Shown here: one piece after another, positions 25,433 to 34,488 of the stretch
Position numbering within the stretch: position 1 is the stretch's first letter
Layout of the letters: each line of letters begins with the position of its first letter
Assembly (NCBI GenBank): GCA_003242685.1
Contig: QGVD01000001.1
Location: 85,659 to 149,658, forward strand
Length of the DNA: 64,000 nucleotides
Direction: 5' to 3'
Source of the DNA: Pseudomonadota bacterium
GTDB lineage: Bacteria > Pseudomonadota > Gammaproteobacteria > Steroidobacterales > Steroidobacteraceae
Program-made: the position numbers and the translations under genes
The notes under the pieces: generated by a model
What the model saw: the letters and a program-made list of their open reading frames with translations, nothing else
What the model was told of the DNA's origin: nothing
Database searches by the model: none

Positions 25433-26845
25433 ATGACGGAAGCAGAGAACGAAACCGCGGAGCCGAAACTCACCTGGTCCGCGCTGCGGCTGCTGCCGCC
25501 CGTCATCTGGGTTCCGCTCTCCGCGGTCCTGCTCGCGAGCCTCACGGTCACGGGGCTCAGTGAATGGTCCGCCTGGCGGACACGACTCTCCGGCGAGCGC
25601 GTCGCCGAGATCCTGCATCGACTCGACGCACTGGGCGATCTGAAATCGCTGGTGCTCGACGTCGAGACGGGCGAGCGCGGTTACCTGCTGACGCGCGATC
25701 CCGTGTATCTCGAGCCCTTCGTGACGGCCGTGAAGCGCATCCCCGAGGCGAAGAGCGTACTGCGCGAGCTCGTTTCCGGTGCACCCGAGGCCGAGCGGCG
25801 CGTGGAGCGCATCGGCGAGCGCGTCGACCAGTTCGTCGAGAACGCCACCCGCATGGTGGAGCTGCACAACGACGGGCGCACGGAGCTCGCGCTCGGCCTG
25901 CTGCGCTCGGGCGCCGGCCGACAGCTCATGGAGGAGTTCCGCTCGGACATCGCATCGCTCGAGTCGCTCTCGCAGCAGGAGCTCACGCGTCTGCAGCGCG
26001 AGCAGCGCGCGAGCGCGTTCTGGTCACGCGTGAGCCTGATCGTGATGACGCTCGTCAGCCTCGGCCTGCTGCTCATCGTCACGCGCCTGTTCGTGCTCGA
26101 GGCGGTACGCCAGAAAGCGCTGCGCTCCGCCGCCGAGAAGGAGGCGAAGGAGCTCGAGAAGCTCGTCGACGCGCGGACGCGCGAGCTCTCGGAGCTCTCG
26201 ACGCATCTGCAGGAGTTCGCGGAGAAGGAGCGCGCCGAGCTCGCCCGCAATCTGCACGACGAGCTGGGCGGACTGCTCACGGCCGCCAAGATGGATCTGT
26301 CGTGGCTCCAGAGCCGGGTCGAGGAGCCCGACCTGCGGCGGCGGCTCGAGCAGCTCGGTGACGTGCTCGACGAGGCGATGGACGTGAAGCGGCGCGTGGT
26401 CGAGGACCTGCGGCCGTCGCTCCTCGATCACTTCGGACTTCCGACCGCGCTGCGCGCGTATCTCGACTCCGCCTGCGCGAAGGCCGGTCTCGAGGCCGAG
26501 CTCGCCGTGATCGACGACTCCGAGCCGGTACCGAAGGACATCGCGATCGCCCTCTTCCGCGTCGTGCAGGAAGGGCTCACCAATGTCATCCGCCACGCCG
26601 ACGCGCGGCACGTGCGTCTCGAGCTCGCGAGCGACGCACAGCGCTACGTGCTGCGGCTCAGCGACGACGGCCGCGGTTTCGACGCGCGCGATCCGCAGTT
26701 CCGCTGGTCGCACGGCCTCACGGGCATGAGACATCGCGTGCGCGCGCTGCGCGGACGTTTCGCGATCGACTCCGCGCCGGGACGGGGCACGACACTCAGC
26801 GTCGAGGTACCGAGGAAGGCGCCGGGCGCGACCGCCGCCGCGTGA
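25433..26845 (+). CDS. Sensor histidine kinase with CHASE3 domain (NarX/DegS-type core)
   Basis: 470 residues in the inner membrane: helix 1 (about 22-42), a periplasmic CHASE3 sensor (about 50-195, with DVETGERGYLLTRDPVYL), helix 2 (about 199-222), a coiled coil, HisKA_3 with the phosphorylated His275 in ARNLHDELGG, and a HATPase domain with DDGRGFD and a GLTGM motif. Such kinases pair with NarL/FixJ regulators, and one (27314..27952) lies close by on the opposite strand. ATG 25433 begins a normal cytoplasmic N-terminus; the longer frame upstream overlaps the YqjK gene. A sigma-54-like promoter precedes it. Confidence 0.93.
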   Translation: MTEAENETAEPKLTWSALRLLPPVIWVPLSAVLLASLTVTGLSEWSAWRTRLSGERVAEILHRLDALGDLKSLVLDVETGERGYLLTRDPVYLEPFVTAVKRIPEAKSVLRELVSGAPEAERRVERIGERVDQFVENATRMVELHNDGRTELALGLLRSGAGRQLMEEFRSDIASLESLSQQELTRLQREQRASAFWSRVSLIVMTLVSLGLLLIVTRLFVLEAVRQKALRSAAEKEAKELEKLVDARTRELSELSTHLQEFAEKERAELARNLHDELGGLLTAAKMDLSWLQSRVEEPDLRRRLEQLGDVLDEAMDVKRRVVEDLRPSLLDHFGLPTALRAYLDSACAKAGLEAELAVIDDSEPVPKDIAIALFRVVQEGLTNVIRHADARHVRLELASDAQRYVLRLSDDGRGFDARDPQFRWSHGLTGMRHRVRALRGRFAIDSAPGRGTTLSVEVPRKAPGATAAA

Positions 26846-26858
26846 GGGCGGGTCCTCT

Positions 26859-27308
26859 TCAGTGGCTGGTGCGCGGCGGCGACCACTTCGACTGCCCGTC
26901 GGCGACGATGGCCTTGAGCAGCGAGATGTCGCGCATCTTGTCGAGGAAGTAGTCCGCGCCCGCCGCGAAGCAGTGGTCGCGCACGAAGTCCGACGCGTAG
27001 TTCGTGAGAACGACGATGAGCGGCTGCGTATCGGGCGGATAGAGCTGGCGTGCCTGGCGGATGACGGCGACGCCGTTCCCTTCCGAGAGCTCGATGTCGA
27101 CCACCAGCACGTCGTAGAGGTCCTCCTGCAGCCGGGACATGGCCTCCGCCTGAGTCGCCGCATGTGCGGCGACGGCCACGCGGCCGGGCTCCGACAGCAG
27201 ATCGACGAGGCGACGGCTCAGAACCTCCGAGTCCTCGATGAGCAGGATGCGGCGCTCACCCGATGGCGAGCCGTCGTAGCCCGGTGTGCGTGCCTCCGCG
27301 GAAGCCAT
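26859..27308 (-). CDS. Single-domain response regulator
   Basis: 149 residues: a receiver domain (about 20-140) with the acidic pocket IEDSE, the phosphoacceptor Asp71 in LVVDIEL, Thr in VLTNYAS and Lys in FLDKMRD. There is no output domain, so it probably acts by protein contact or as a phosphate sink. The start lies 5 bp after the stop of the NarL-type regulator, so the two form an operon. Tail-to-tail with the CHASE3 kinase (13 bp between stops). Confidence 0.92.
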   Translation of the reverse strand: MASAEARTPGYDGSPSGERRILLIEDSEVLSRRLVDLLSEPGRVAVAAHAATQAEAMSRLQEDLYDVLVVDIELSEGNGVAVIRQARQLYPPDTQPLIVVLTNYASDFVRDHCFAAGADYFLDKMRDISLLKAIVADGQSKWSPPRTSH

Positions 27309-27313
27309 GGAGA

Positions 27314-27952
27314 TCACTGCAGCAGGTTGTTCTTGATCGCGTAGTAGGTGATGTCGGCGTTCGTCTTCATGCCCATCTTCTCCAGTATCCGCGTGCGATA
27401 GGTGCTGACGGTCTTGACGCTCAGATACAGCTTCGCCGCGATCTCGGAGACGCTTCTGCCCTCGGCGAGCTTGCAGAAGATCTGGAACTCCCGCTCCGAG
27501 AGAACGCTGTGCCTCGGCTCGCCCGGTGCGCCCTGGATACCGCTCACCAGCACCTCGGCGAGCTCCGGGCTCACGTACCGGCCGCCGCGCACCGCGGCGC
27601 GGATCGCACGGCACAGCTCGTCCTCGTCGGCGCTCTTGCTGACGAAGCCGCTCGCGCCCGCGCGCAGCACGTTGATGCCGTACTGCGTCTCGGGATAGGC
27701 GCTGAGCACCAGCGTCGCGACCGGCTCGTGATGTGTGCGGATCTGCCTCAGCACGTCGAGCCCCGACATGTCAGGCAGCGACAGATCGAGCAGCAGCACG
27801 TCGCACGGCGAGCTCCTGAGCAGCGCGAGTGCTTCCCGTCCCGTGCGCGCTTCGCCTGCCCAGACGAGGTCGGGCTGACTGTCGATGATCTGCTTCAGCC
27901 CGATGCGCACGAGCTGATGATCGTCAACGACTGCGACTCGTGTGGATGGCAT
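27314..27952 (-). CDS. NarL/FixJ (LuxR-type) response regulator
   Basis: 212 residues: receiver domain with phosphoacceptor Asp56 (LLLDLSLPD) and a LuxR-type helix-turn-helix at 145-210 (LSEREFQIFCKLAEGRSVSEIA, written here in part). It resembles UvrY/GacA. It probably takes phosphate from the neighbouring CHASE3 kinase and binds DNA as a dimer. ATG 27952 is supported by homology starting at VAVVDDH and AAGCGAG upstream. Cotranscribed with the single-domain regulator. Confidence 0.93.
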   Translation of the reverse strand: MPSTRVAVVDDHQLVRIGLKQIIDSQPDLVWAGEARTGREALALLRSSPCDVLLLDLSLPDMSGLDVLRQIRTHHEPVATLVLSAYPETQYGINVLRAGASGFVSKSADEDELCRAIRAAVRGGRYVSPELAEVLVSGIQGAPGEPRHSVLSEREFQIFCKLAEGRSVSEIAAKLYLSVKTVSTYRTRILEKMGMKTNADITYYAIKNNLLQ

Positions 27953-28260
27953 GGCTCGCTTATCGTTGCCGTGAGGCCCGGTACCCGTCAACGCGGATGG
28001 ATGGGGCGGGTGCGCACGTTCCGGCGCGATGCTCACCCGCTCACGCTCCCGCTCGTGAACGCCGTGCTGCGGCAAGGGATATCCCCCCGGGAGAAACCTC
28101 GGTTGGCCTCCGGCGGAACGCGGCCGATGCCGTCCGTCTGCCGTTCAAGCCGTGGCAGTGAGCCTAAACGGCTGCTGCCGCAGCCGGAATGGGAGATGCG
28201 AACCGCACGACCCGGCGAGTGACCCGATCCCCTGTAGGAATCGTCCGACAGCCGCTGACG
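27953..28260. other. 308-bp intergenic region
   Basis: No credible gene. It holds a small hairpin (28169-28186) that may terminate the SemiSWEET-like gene, and a poor sigma-54-like site on the minus strand at 28071-28086 (GGGGATA-TCCC-TTGCC) that could serve the NarL-type regulator. Otherwise I see nothing. Confidence 0.5.
28165..28186 (-). terminator. Possible weak terminator after the SemiSWEET-like gene
   Basis: Minus strand: a 7-bp stem (28186-28180 with 28175-28169), a 4-nt loop and then TTTA. The T run is short and the hairpin is 75 nt beyond the stop codon. Confidence 0.35.
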
Positions 28261-28593
28261 TCACCTGGAGCGCACGGTCCCTGGCACAGTCGCATCGCGC
28301 ACCGCCGCGTCGCAGGGCTGCGAGTCCGCGGCGCGCTCGCGCCGCCGATTCGCGAGCACCACGAACTGGCCCGTCACGGCGGTCGCGAGGATGAGACCGT
28401 TCGTGACCACGAACACCCAGTTGGCGACGAGCACACTGTAGGCGACGAAGCCGATCGAAGCGACGACCTGGCCCGCGAACAGCCAGCGCGAGACGCCGGC
28501 GGCCGTGCGCTCGCGCCACTGTGTGTAGACCTGGCGGCCGAGCGTGAGCAGCAGTACCGCTGCACTCAGCCAGCCGATGAGCTCCGTCGTCAT
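28261..28593 (-). CDS. SemiSWEET/PQ-loop-like small membrane protein
   Basis: 110 residues with three membrane helices (about 5-22, 38-57 and 62-82), the layout of bacterial SemiSWEET half-transporters that dimerise to carry sugars. The PQ motif itself is not obvious (GRQVYTQWRERTAAGVSRWLF, in part, is the matching loop), so this is a structural rather than a firm family call. No partner gene on the strand. A sigma-54-like promoter lies 53-68 nt upstream, back to back with that of the hemerythrin gene. Confidence 0.72.
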   Translation of the reverse strand: MTTELIGWLSAAVLLLTLGRQVYTQWRERTAAGVSRWLFAGQVVASIGFVAYSVLVANWVFVVTNGLILATAVTGQFVVLANRRRERAADSQPCDAAVRDATVPGTVRSR

Positions 28594-28645
28594 GAGTCCC
28601 GCCGATCGTCCGCTCGCGCTGCACGCGCGTCCTCCAGCCTCTCAC

Positions 28646-28661
28646 AGCAACGGCCGTACCC
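28646..28661 (-). promoter_or_regulatory. Candidate sigma-54 promoter of the SemiSWEET-like gene
   Basis: Minus strand GGGTACG-GCCG-TTGCT, 10 of 12 consensus positions, GG-N10-GC core. Predicted +1 near 28635. Its outer edge is 13 bp from the divergent site at 28675. Confidence 0.55.
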
Positions 28662-28674
28662 GCCGTCCCCTGCA

Positions 28675-28690
28675 CGGCACATGGATTGCT
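28675..28690 (+). promoter_or_regulatory. Candidate sigma-54 promoter of the hemerythrin gene
   Basis: CGGCACA-TGGA-TTGCT, 10 of 12 consensus positions, GG-N10-GC core. Predicted +1 near 28701, 50 nt before ATG 28751. Confidence 0.55.
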
Positions 28691-28750
28691 TGAGCGAAGA
28701 CAGGCAGCCCGCCCGGGGCGGCACACACGACAGACTCGAGGAGACTCACG

Positions 28751-29380
28751 ATGGCCAGCAAGCGCACGCCGCGCACTACATCGGTCCGCAGGAAAGCACA
28801 CGCGACGAAACGCAGCCCGGCACGCGCTGCCCGCACGGCGCGTCGCGCCGACGTCCTCGCGATCCTCAAGGACGATCACGACCGGGTGAAGAAGCTCTTC
28901 CGCAGGTTCGAGCGCATGAAGGACGGCAACGCGCAGATGTCGCAGCTCGTCGAGCAGGCGTGCCGCGAGCTCGAGATACACGCGATGCTCGAGGAGGAGA
29001 TCTTCTATCCGCGCATCCGTGAGCGCATGAAGGAGAGCGAGCTCCTCGAGGAGGCGGAGGTCGAGCACGAGAGCGCCAAGCACCTCATCCAGCAGCTCAA
29101 GCGGCTCGACGCGGACGATCCGAAGTACGCCGCGACCTTCTCCGTGCTGGCCGAATACGTCCAGCACCACGTCAGGGAGGAAGAGAACGAGATCTTTCCC
29201 CGGGTGAGGCGCGCGCGCATGGATCTCGTCGCGATGGGCGAGGAGCTGCAGGCGCGGAGAAAAGAACTCCTGGAATCCGGAGAATTCGCGGCAACGGGCA
29301 TGCCGGGAGGCATGGAGAGGGAGAGCATCCCGCGCAGGGATCGCGACGCCACGCACTACCGCGACGTCGCCCGGCACTGA
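28751..29380 (+). CDS. Hemerythrin HHE domain protein
   Basis: 209 residues. A basic Arg/Lys/Ala-rich N-terminal tail (residues 1-33) precedes a hemerythrin four-helix bundle with a full set of likely di-iron ligands: DDHDRV, ELEIHAMLEEE, VEHESAKH and YVQHHVREEENE. The family binds O2, NO or reactive species, or acts in metal and redox stress. The basic tail could bind nucleic acid or membrane; the C-terminal 40 residues look disordered. GAGGAG lies upstream of the ATG. Convergent with the sigma-54 activator gene. Confidence 0.92.
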   Translation: MASKRTPRTTSVRRKAHATKRSPARAARTARRADVLAILKDDHDRVKKLFRRFERMKDGNAQMSQLVEQACRELEIHAMLEEEIFYPRIRERMKESELLEEAEVEHESAKHLIQQLKRLDADDPKYAATFSVLAEYVQHHVREEENEIFPRVRRARMDLVAMGEELQARRKELLESGEFAATGMPGGMERESIPRRDRDATHYRDVARH

Positions 29381-29459
29381 AAGCCCGCCCTCGTGTAACG
29401 CGTCGGCCTCCCCCGTGGAGCCGGGAGGGGTTCGCGGCGAGGATCGGCAGCGGAGGCGC

Positions 29460-30866
<1,407 letters not shown>

Positions 30867-31124
30867 GTACCTGTTCCCTCAAGCGATTCCGGTCGTACGA
30901 CGGTGGTCCGTGATGTTTCCGGCACGCGCCGCCACGCATACCGGTCCGGAGCGTGTGCTCCTGCCCTCCTGCCGGACGGCGCCCGCACCGGGCAGAGGAC
31001 TGTGGCTCGCGTCTTCCGTTCGGAAGGAGTGGCGGATGCGAGCCTCGAGCGACCGTCAGCAGTGGTGGGGATGTGTGAAGCCTATCACGTTCGGCCGCCG
31101 GCTGCCGCCCGGGGAATCCGCGGC

Positions 31125-32306
31125 CTAGCTGCGGCCCGAAGTCCCGAGCTGCCGCCCCAGAGGCGACGTTGCGGACAGCCCGTGCAGCACGACCGACGTG
31201 AGCAGAGTGACGAGCGCGATCGCGGCGATCTCGTGCGCGAGCCCTGCGCCGAGCCCCTCGTTAATCCCGTGCGCCAGCAGGTACACGGATCCCATGCCGC
31301 GTACGCCGAACCAGCCGATCGTACGCCGGTCGGCCCCGGACAGAGCGATGTTGCCCAGCGCGAGCCGCACCGCGATGGGGCGGACGACACCGAGCACGAC
31401 CAGCGCGAACAGGAACATCTCCGGCCGCAGCTCCACCCGGGCGAGGAGCACGCCGACCAGCACCAGCATGATGATCGCCGCGGCGCGCTCGAGACGGAGT
31501 GCCATGCCCAGCATGCGGGGCGAAGGTCTGCGCACGCGTCCGGCGGGATGCAGTCGGGCACCATTGCCGAGTGCGAGCCCCGCCGCAAGCGCGGCGAGCG
31601 GTCCGCTGCTTCCGATCGCGGCCGCGCCGCCGCAGGCGAGGACGAGGGCGGCGAGCGCGAACAGCTCCTCGGGAAGATCGAGCTGCCGGTCGCGATCGAG
31701 CCGGGCCAGGAGTCGCACCGTTCCTGCACCGATCAGCCATCCGAACGCCGCACCGCCGGCGAACGCCCATACGACGTCGACCATCGCCCAGCGCAGCGCC
31801 ATCGGTCCGAGCTCGTGAAGGCCGGTGAGCCCGAGCGCGAACAGCAGTACGGACAGAGCGACGGCCTGATTGAGCGCACCCTCGCCCACGAGCGTCGTGC
31901 GCACCGATTCAGTGTCGCTCTCCAGCGGCAGCGGCACGTCGCGCGCGAGCACGGGATCCGTCGGCGCGAGAATCGCACCGAGCAGCAGCGCGTGCGCGAA
32001 ATCGAGATCGAAGAACACGTGTGCTGTTCCAGCCACGAGTGTCGCCGTCGCTACCGTGGTGATCGTGGACAGCCGCACCGGCACGCGCCACGCCCGCCAC
32101 TCGAGCGCCTGGCGCAGCCGCAGCCCGATGCAGAAGAGAGCGAGCGCCACGAGCAGCTCGCCGAGCGTCTCGACGACGCGACCGTGCTCGCGCCATCCCG
32201 CGTCGATGAGCCCCAGGCCGATCGGTCCGAGCAGCACGCCCGCACCGAGGTAAACGATGGGGGGAGTCAGCGGCCGGCGTGCGACGTGTGAGCTCGAGAC
32301 CGCCAT
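31125..32306 (-). CDS. Cation:proton antiporter (CPA1/NhaP type)
   Basis: 393 residues, about eleven membrane helices. Recognisable family segments are LGAILAPTDPVLA (TDP motif) and GEGALN followed by Gln, where the family normally has Asn-Asp in the ion-binding site. The N-terminus begins directly at what is usually the second helix (PPIVYLGAGVLLGP). ATG 32306 has GGAGG 5 nt upstream, so the short form appears genuine. Either transport is altered or the protein exchanges with a different coupling. It follows the DUF2383-like gene by 24 bp and is probably in its operon. Confidence 0.88.
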   Translation of the reverse strand: MAVSSSHVARRPLTPPIVYLGAGVLLGPIGLGLIDAGWREHGRVVETLGELLVALALFCIGLRLRQALEWRAWRVPVRLSTITTVATATLVAGTAHVFFDLDFAHALLLGAILAPTDPVLARDVPLPLESDTESVRTTLVGEGALNQAVALSVLLFALGLTGLHELGPMALRWAMVDVVWAFAGGAAFGWLIGAGTVRLLARLDRDRQLDLPEELFALAALVLACGGAAAIGSSGPLAALAAGLALGNGARLHPAGRVRRPSPRMLGMALRLERAAAIIMLVLVGVLLARVELRPEMFLFALVVLGVVRPIAVRLALGNIALSGADRRTIGWFGVRGMGSVYLLAHGINEGLGAGLAHEIAAIALVTLLTSVVLHGLSATSPLGRQLGTSGRS

Positions 32307-32330
32307 TGCCGCCTCCGTCTGCCGCGGCGC

Positions 32331-32813
32331 TCAGCGCCGCATGGCAGTGTGCCGATCGCGGGCCGCGCTTCCGGGGCGAGCATGCCGGACACGCAGCCCG
32401 CGGATCCGGTCCCGACTGCTCATCACGCTCTCGAACTGTCGCAGCACCACCTGACGCACGAAGTCGGGCAGATGCTGGTCGTCGAGCGCGTTGCGATAGA
32501 TCTCGAGCGCGCGGTCCTCGCCGCGCTCGCATTCCTCGAGCAATGCGTCGTCGTCGCGCGCCTGCGCGTCCTGAGGGTCGGCGCGGTTCCGTTGCGCCGT
32601 GCCGGCGGTGCCGACACCCTGTCCGCCACCGAGCTGCCGCACGAGGCGGCGCAGCTCCTGGGCCGCGTCGGCGCACTGCCGCGCACGAACGATGAACAGC
32701 CGGCGCACGGAGGCGTCCGACGCGCGGCGCGCGCAGATACGGTATTCCTCTTCTCCTTCGCGGTTGATGTCGATGAGCTCGCCGAGCGTCCGGATCGCGT
32801 GATCGTTCTTCAT
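32331..32813 (-). CDS. DUF2383-like (PA2169-type) four-helix protein
   Basis: 160 residues. Helical protein starting MKNDHAIRTLGELIDINREGEEEYR, matching the ferritin-like PA2169/DUF2383 family of uncharacterised stress-associated proteins. Glu/His residues along helices 1-2 and the segment LEECERGEDRALEIYR could form a metal site, but this is not proven. The C-terminal 30 residues are Arg-rich and not conserved-looking. Heads a probable operon with the antiporter. A paralogue is at 33725..34186. Confidence 0.8.
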   Translation of the reverse strand: MKNDHAIRTLGELIDINREGEEEYRICARRASDASVRRLFIVRARQCADAAQELRRLVRQLGGGQGVGTAGTAQRNRADPQDAQARDDDALLEECERGEDRALEIYRNALDDQHLPDFVRQVVLRQFESVMSSRDRIRGLRVRHARPGSAARDRHTAMRR

Positions 32814-32868
32814 GATTGGCCTCGGTCGATCTTCTGGACGTCGCGTGCGCAAGGTCCGGAACGGTCCA

Positions 32869-32884
32869 AGCACGAGTCGTGCCC
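32869..32884 (-). promoter_or_regulatory. Candidate sigma-54 promoter of the DUF2383-like/antiporter operon
   Basis: Minus strand GGGCACG-ACTC-GTGCT, 10 of 12 consensus positions with the GG-N10-GC core; the -12 part is GTGC, not TTGC. Predicted +1 near 32858, 45 nt before ATG 32813. Confidence 0.5.
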
Positions 32885-32945
32885 ATCCGGCGTGCGCGTT
32901 GTGAGCTCTGCGGCGGTGTTCCCGGCGCGAACGGCGGGAACGCGA

Positions 32946-33641
32946 TCAGCCGCGATCGGCTTCGCGCGCCGGAGCCGCGGCCACTCGCAGGCTCCGGACC
33001 ATGTTCAGATGAGTGCGCAGCGTGGGAAGCTGCGACTCCGCATAGGTTCTCAGCTCCGGATCCGACACGCCCGACGCCGCCTGCTCGAACATGGCGAGGG
33101 TTCGCTGCTGAACCTGCAGCATGTGCTGCGCATACGTGCGGTCGAACCGCTCGCCTGAAACGGACTGGAGCTCCTCGATGATCCTGCGCTGCCCGGGGTC
33201 GGGCTCCTTCGGCAGCTCGACGCCCTTCGCCTGTGCGAGCTCGCGCAGCTTCTCGCCCTGGTGCGTGTGCGCCTTCTCGATCATGTTGGCGAACTCCTTG
33301 ACCTCGGGGCTCGCCGCCTTGCTCACTGCGAGCTGCGCTGCCTCGATCTCGAGGAGCCCGACCTGCGCCGCGCTCGCGAGGAACTTGCCGTCGTCCATGC
33401 GGGCAGGTGCACCCTCCATCGTGCCGGACTCGGGCTCGGCCGAACGCCCGGCGGCACCGCCGTACACCGAATCATCCGGCAGGGTGCGCATGTCCGGGGA
33501 TGACTCCTGCTCGGTCTGAGCGGTCGTATCCGTGGCGCCGCCCCTGTCTTCCTGACCGCCGCAGGCCGCCAGCCCGCCGATGAGGGCGATCCCGCCGAGC
33601 CGAAGTACCGTCCGCGCTCCGAGCTTCATTGCCGACTCCAT
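32946..33641 (-). CDS. DUF4142 lipoprotein
   Basis: 231 residues. Lipoprotein signal with lipobox LAAC followed by GGQED, a Ser/Gly/Glu-rich linker to about residue 80, then a DUF4142 helical domain (KFLASAAQVGLLEIEAAQLA; AHTHQGEKLRELA). DUF4142 proteins are periplasmic, ferritin-like in fold and stress-associated; no enzymatic role is established. Two starts are possible: ATG 33641 (AGGAGG only 2 nt away, with another AAGGAGG 12 nt away) and ATG 33629 (GGAG 6 nt upstream), the latter giving 227 residues. Confidence 0.88.
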   Translation of the reverse strand: MESAMKLGARTVLRLGGIALIGGLAACGGQEDRGGATDTTAQTEQESSPDMRTLPDDSVYGGAAGRSAEPESGTMEGAPARMDDGKFLASAAQVGLLEIEAAQLAVSKAASPEVKEFANMIEKAHTHQGEKLRELAQAKGVELPKEPDPGQRRIIEELQSVSGERFDRTYAQHMLQVQQRTLAMFEQAASGVSDPELRTYAESQLPTLRTHLNMVRSLRVAAAPAREADRG

Positions 33642-33724
33642 GGCCTCCTGTCGCCTCCTTCCGCAGTACCGCACCGCGACGGAACCGTAAACGGCACCGC
33701 CGGAGCCTGTACCTTTTACAAGAA

Positions 33725-34186
33725 TCAGGCGCCGTGTGAATGAATTGCGCACTGACCCCGCAGTGCGCCGATCTGTTCGCAGCGCTCGAACACGCGCTCC
33801 GCCTGCAGCTGCACGGTCCGCCGGATGCGTTCCGGCAGGTAGCCGCTGAGCGCCTCCTCGTAGCGGTCGAACGCCCTCTGCTGAAGCCTCTGCCACCGCT
33901 CGACCACCGCGAGATCGTTCGCCCCGAGCATTGCGGCTCGGAGGGCCGTCCACGCGCAGGTCAGACCCGCAGCCGGCGTGCCCGAGGTGGCGGGTTCCCC
34001 TTTCAGAAGCAAAACAAGGGCTTGCAGCTCGTCTCCCTGTCTTCCCCACTCCTCGCTCCGGTACTGGAGCAGGGTCCGGAGCCCCGAGCTCTCGGCGGCG
34101 TTCATGCCCACACGGCAGAACCGTTCGCCGTCACGGCAGATCCTGATCAGTCGATTGAGCGTGCGGATCGTGTCCTGCGTATGCAT
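33725..34186 (-). CDS. DUF2383-like (PA2169-type) four-helix protein, second copy
   Basis: 153 residues beginning MHTQDTIRTLNRLIRICRDGERF, with the same plan as the protein at 32331..32813 but diverged sequence; several acidic residues of the first are replaced. Role unknown, probably an envelope- or redox-stress helical protein. ATG 34186 is chosen over the upstream ATG because GAGG lies 4-8 nt before it and family similarity starts there. A 9/12 sigma-54-like site lies 37-52 nt upstream, divergent from the small-RNA promoter. Confidence 0.75.
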   Translation of the reverse strand: MHTQDTIRTLNRLIRICRDGERFCRVGMNAAESSGLRTLLQYRSEEWGRQGDELQALVLLLKGEPATSGTPAAGLTCAWTALRAAMLGANDLAVVERWQRLQQRAFDRYEEALSGYLPERIRRTVQLQAERVFERCEQIGALRGQCAIHSHGA

Positions 34187-34216
34187 GGGGCCTCGCGACC
34201 ACAGGGATTTCACATA

Positions 34217-34232
34217 AGTTCAAGCATGAACT
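34217..34232. promoter_or_regulatory. Perfect inverted repeat between divergent sigma-54-like promoters
   Basis: AGTTCA-AGCA-TGAACT, 6-bp arms with a 4-nt spacer. It overlaps the -12 part of the minus-strand site and lies 21 bp from the -24 element of the small-RNA promoter. It may be a binding site for a regulator that acts on both. Confidence 0.4.
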
Positions 34233-34238
34233 GTGCCC
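34223..34238 (-). promoter_or_regulatory. Candidate sigma-54 promoter of the second DUF2383-like gene
   Basis: Minus strand GGGCACA-GTTC-ATGCT, 9 of 12 consensus positions, GG-N10-GC core. Predicted +1 near 34212, 26 nt before ATG 34186. Confidence 0.4.
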
Positions 34239-34253
34239 ATCGCGGGAGGCGTC

Positions 34254-34269
34254 TGGCACGGGCATTGCA
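34254..34269 (+). promoter_or_regulatory. Perfect sigma-54 promoter of a putative small RNA
   Basis: TGGCACG-GGCA-TTGCA matches all 12 positions of the -24/-12 consensus. Predicted +1 at 34280. No convincing gene follows before the terminator at 34398-34430. Confidence 0.75.
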
Positions 34270-34279
34270 TGGATACTCC

Positions 34280-34430
34280 GTGAGAGGAGCCTTCGTGGCG
34301 ATCCGCAAGGAAAGACGCCCGGGGCGCTCAGTGGAATTCGACTCCGCGGCCTGGCGATCTGCCGGCGGCGGAGGGCGTACAGAAGACCCCCCGTTTGGCG
34401 GGCTGTGGTGCGACCAGCCCGCTTTTTTTT
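34280..34430 (+). ncRNA. Putative sigma-54-dependent small RNA (~151 nt)
   Basis: Bounded by the predicted start of a perfect sigma-54 promoter and the end of the T8 tract of a rho-independent terminator. The transcript has four GGA triplets (in AGAGGAGCC, AAGGAAAG, GTGGAATT and GCGGAGGG) and a C-rich run ACCCCCCG that could pair with ribosome sites. A GTG-started frame with a ribosome site (34295) runs straight through the terminator, so a protein is less likely. Precedents for sigma-54-driven small RNAs exist (CrcZ, for instance), but I recognise no sequence family here. Function unknown; it is flanked by stress genes and lies 2.6 kb from rpoN. Confidence 0.55.
34398..34430 (+). terminator. 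Rho-independent terminator of the putative small RNA
   Basis: GCGGGCT at 34398-34404 pairs with AGCCCGC at 34416-34422; a further GGT/ACC pairing is possible inside. Eight T residues follow (34423-34430). No annotated plus-strand gene ends here. Confidence 0.85.
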
Positions 34431-34488
34431 GCCCGTCGCTCGCGCGGCCACGCTTGCAGGACGCCCGTGCGAGGTTCAGATTGTCGCC

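Noticed and set aside
28071..28086. Minus-strand sigma-54-like site before the NarL-type regulator
   Set aside because: GG-N10-GC is present but only 7 of 12 positions match and the start codon is over 100 nt away.
34280..34395. GGA triplets as evidence of a CsrB/RsmZ-like RNA
   Set aside because: Four GGA triplets in this length are not far from expectation at this base composition, and I could not place them in hairpin loops.
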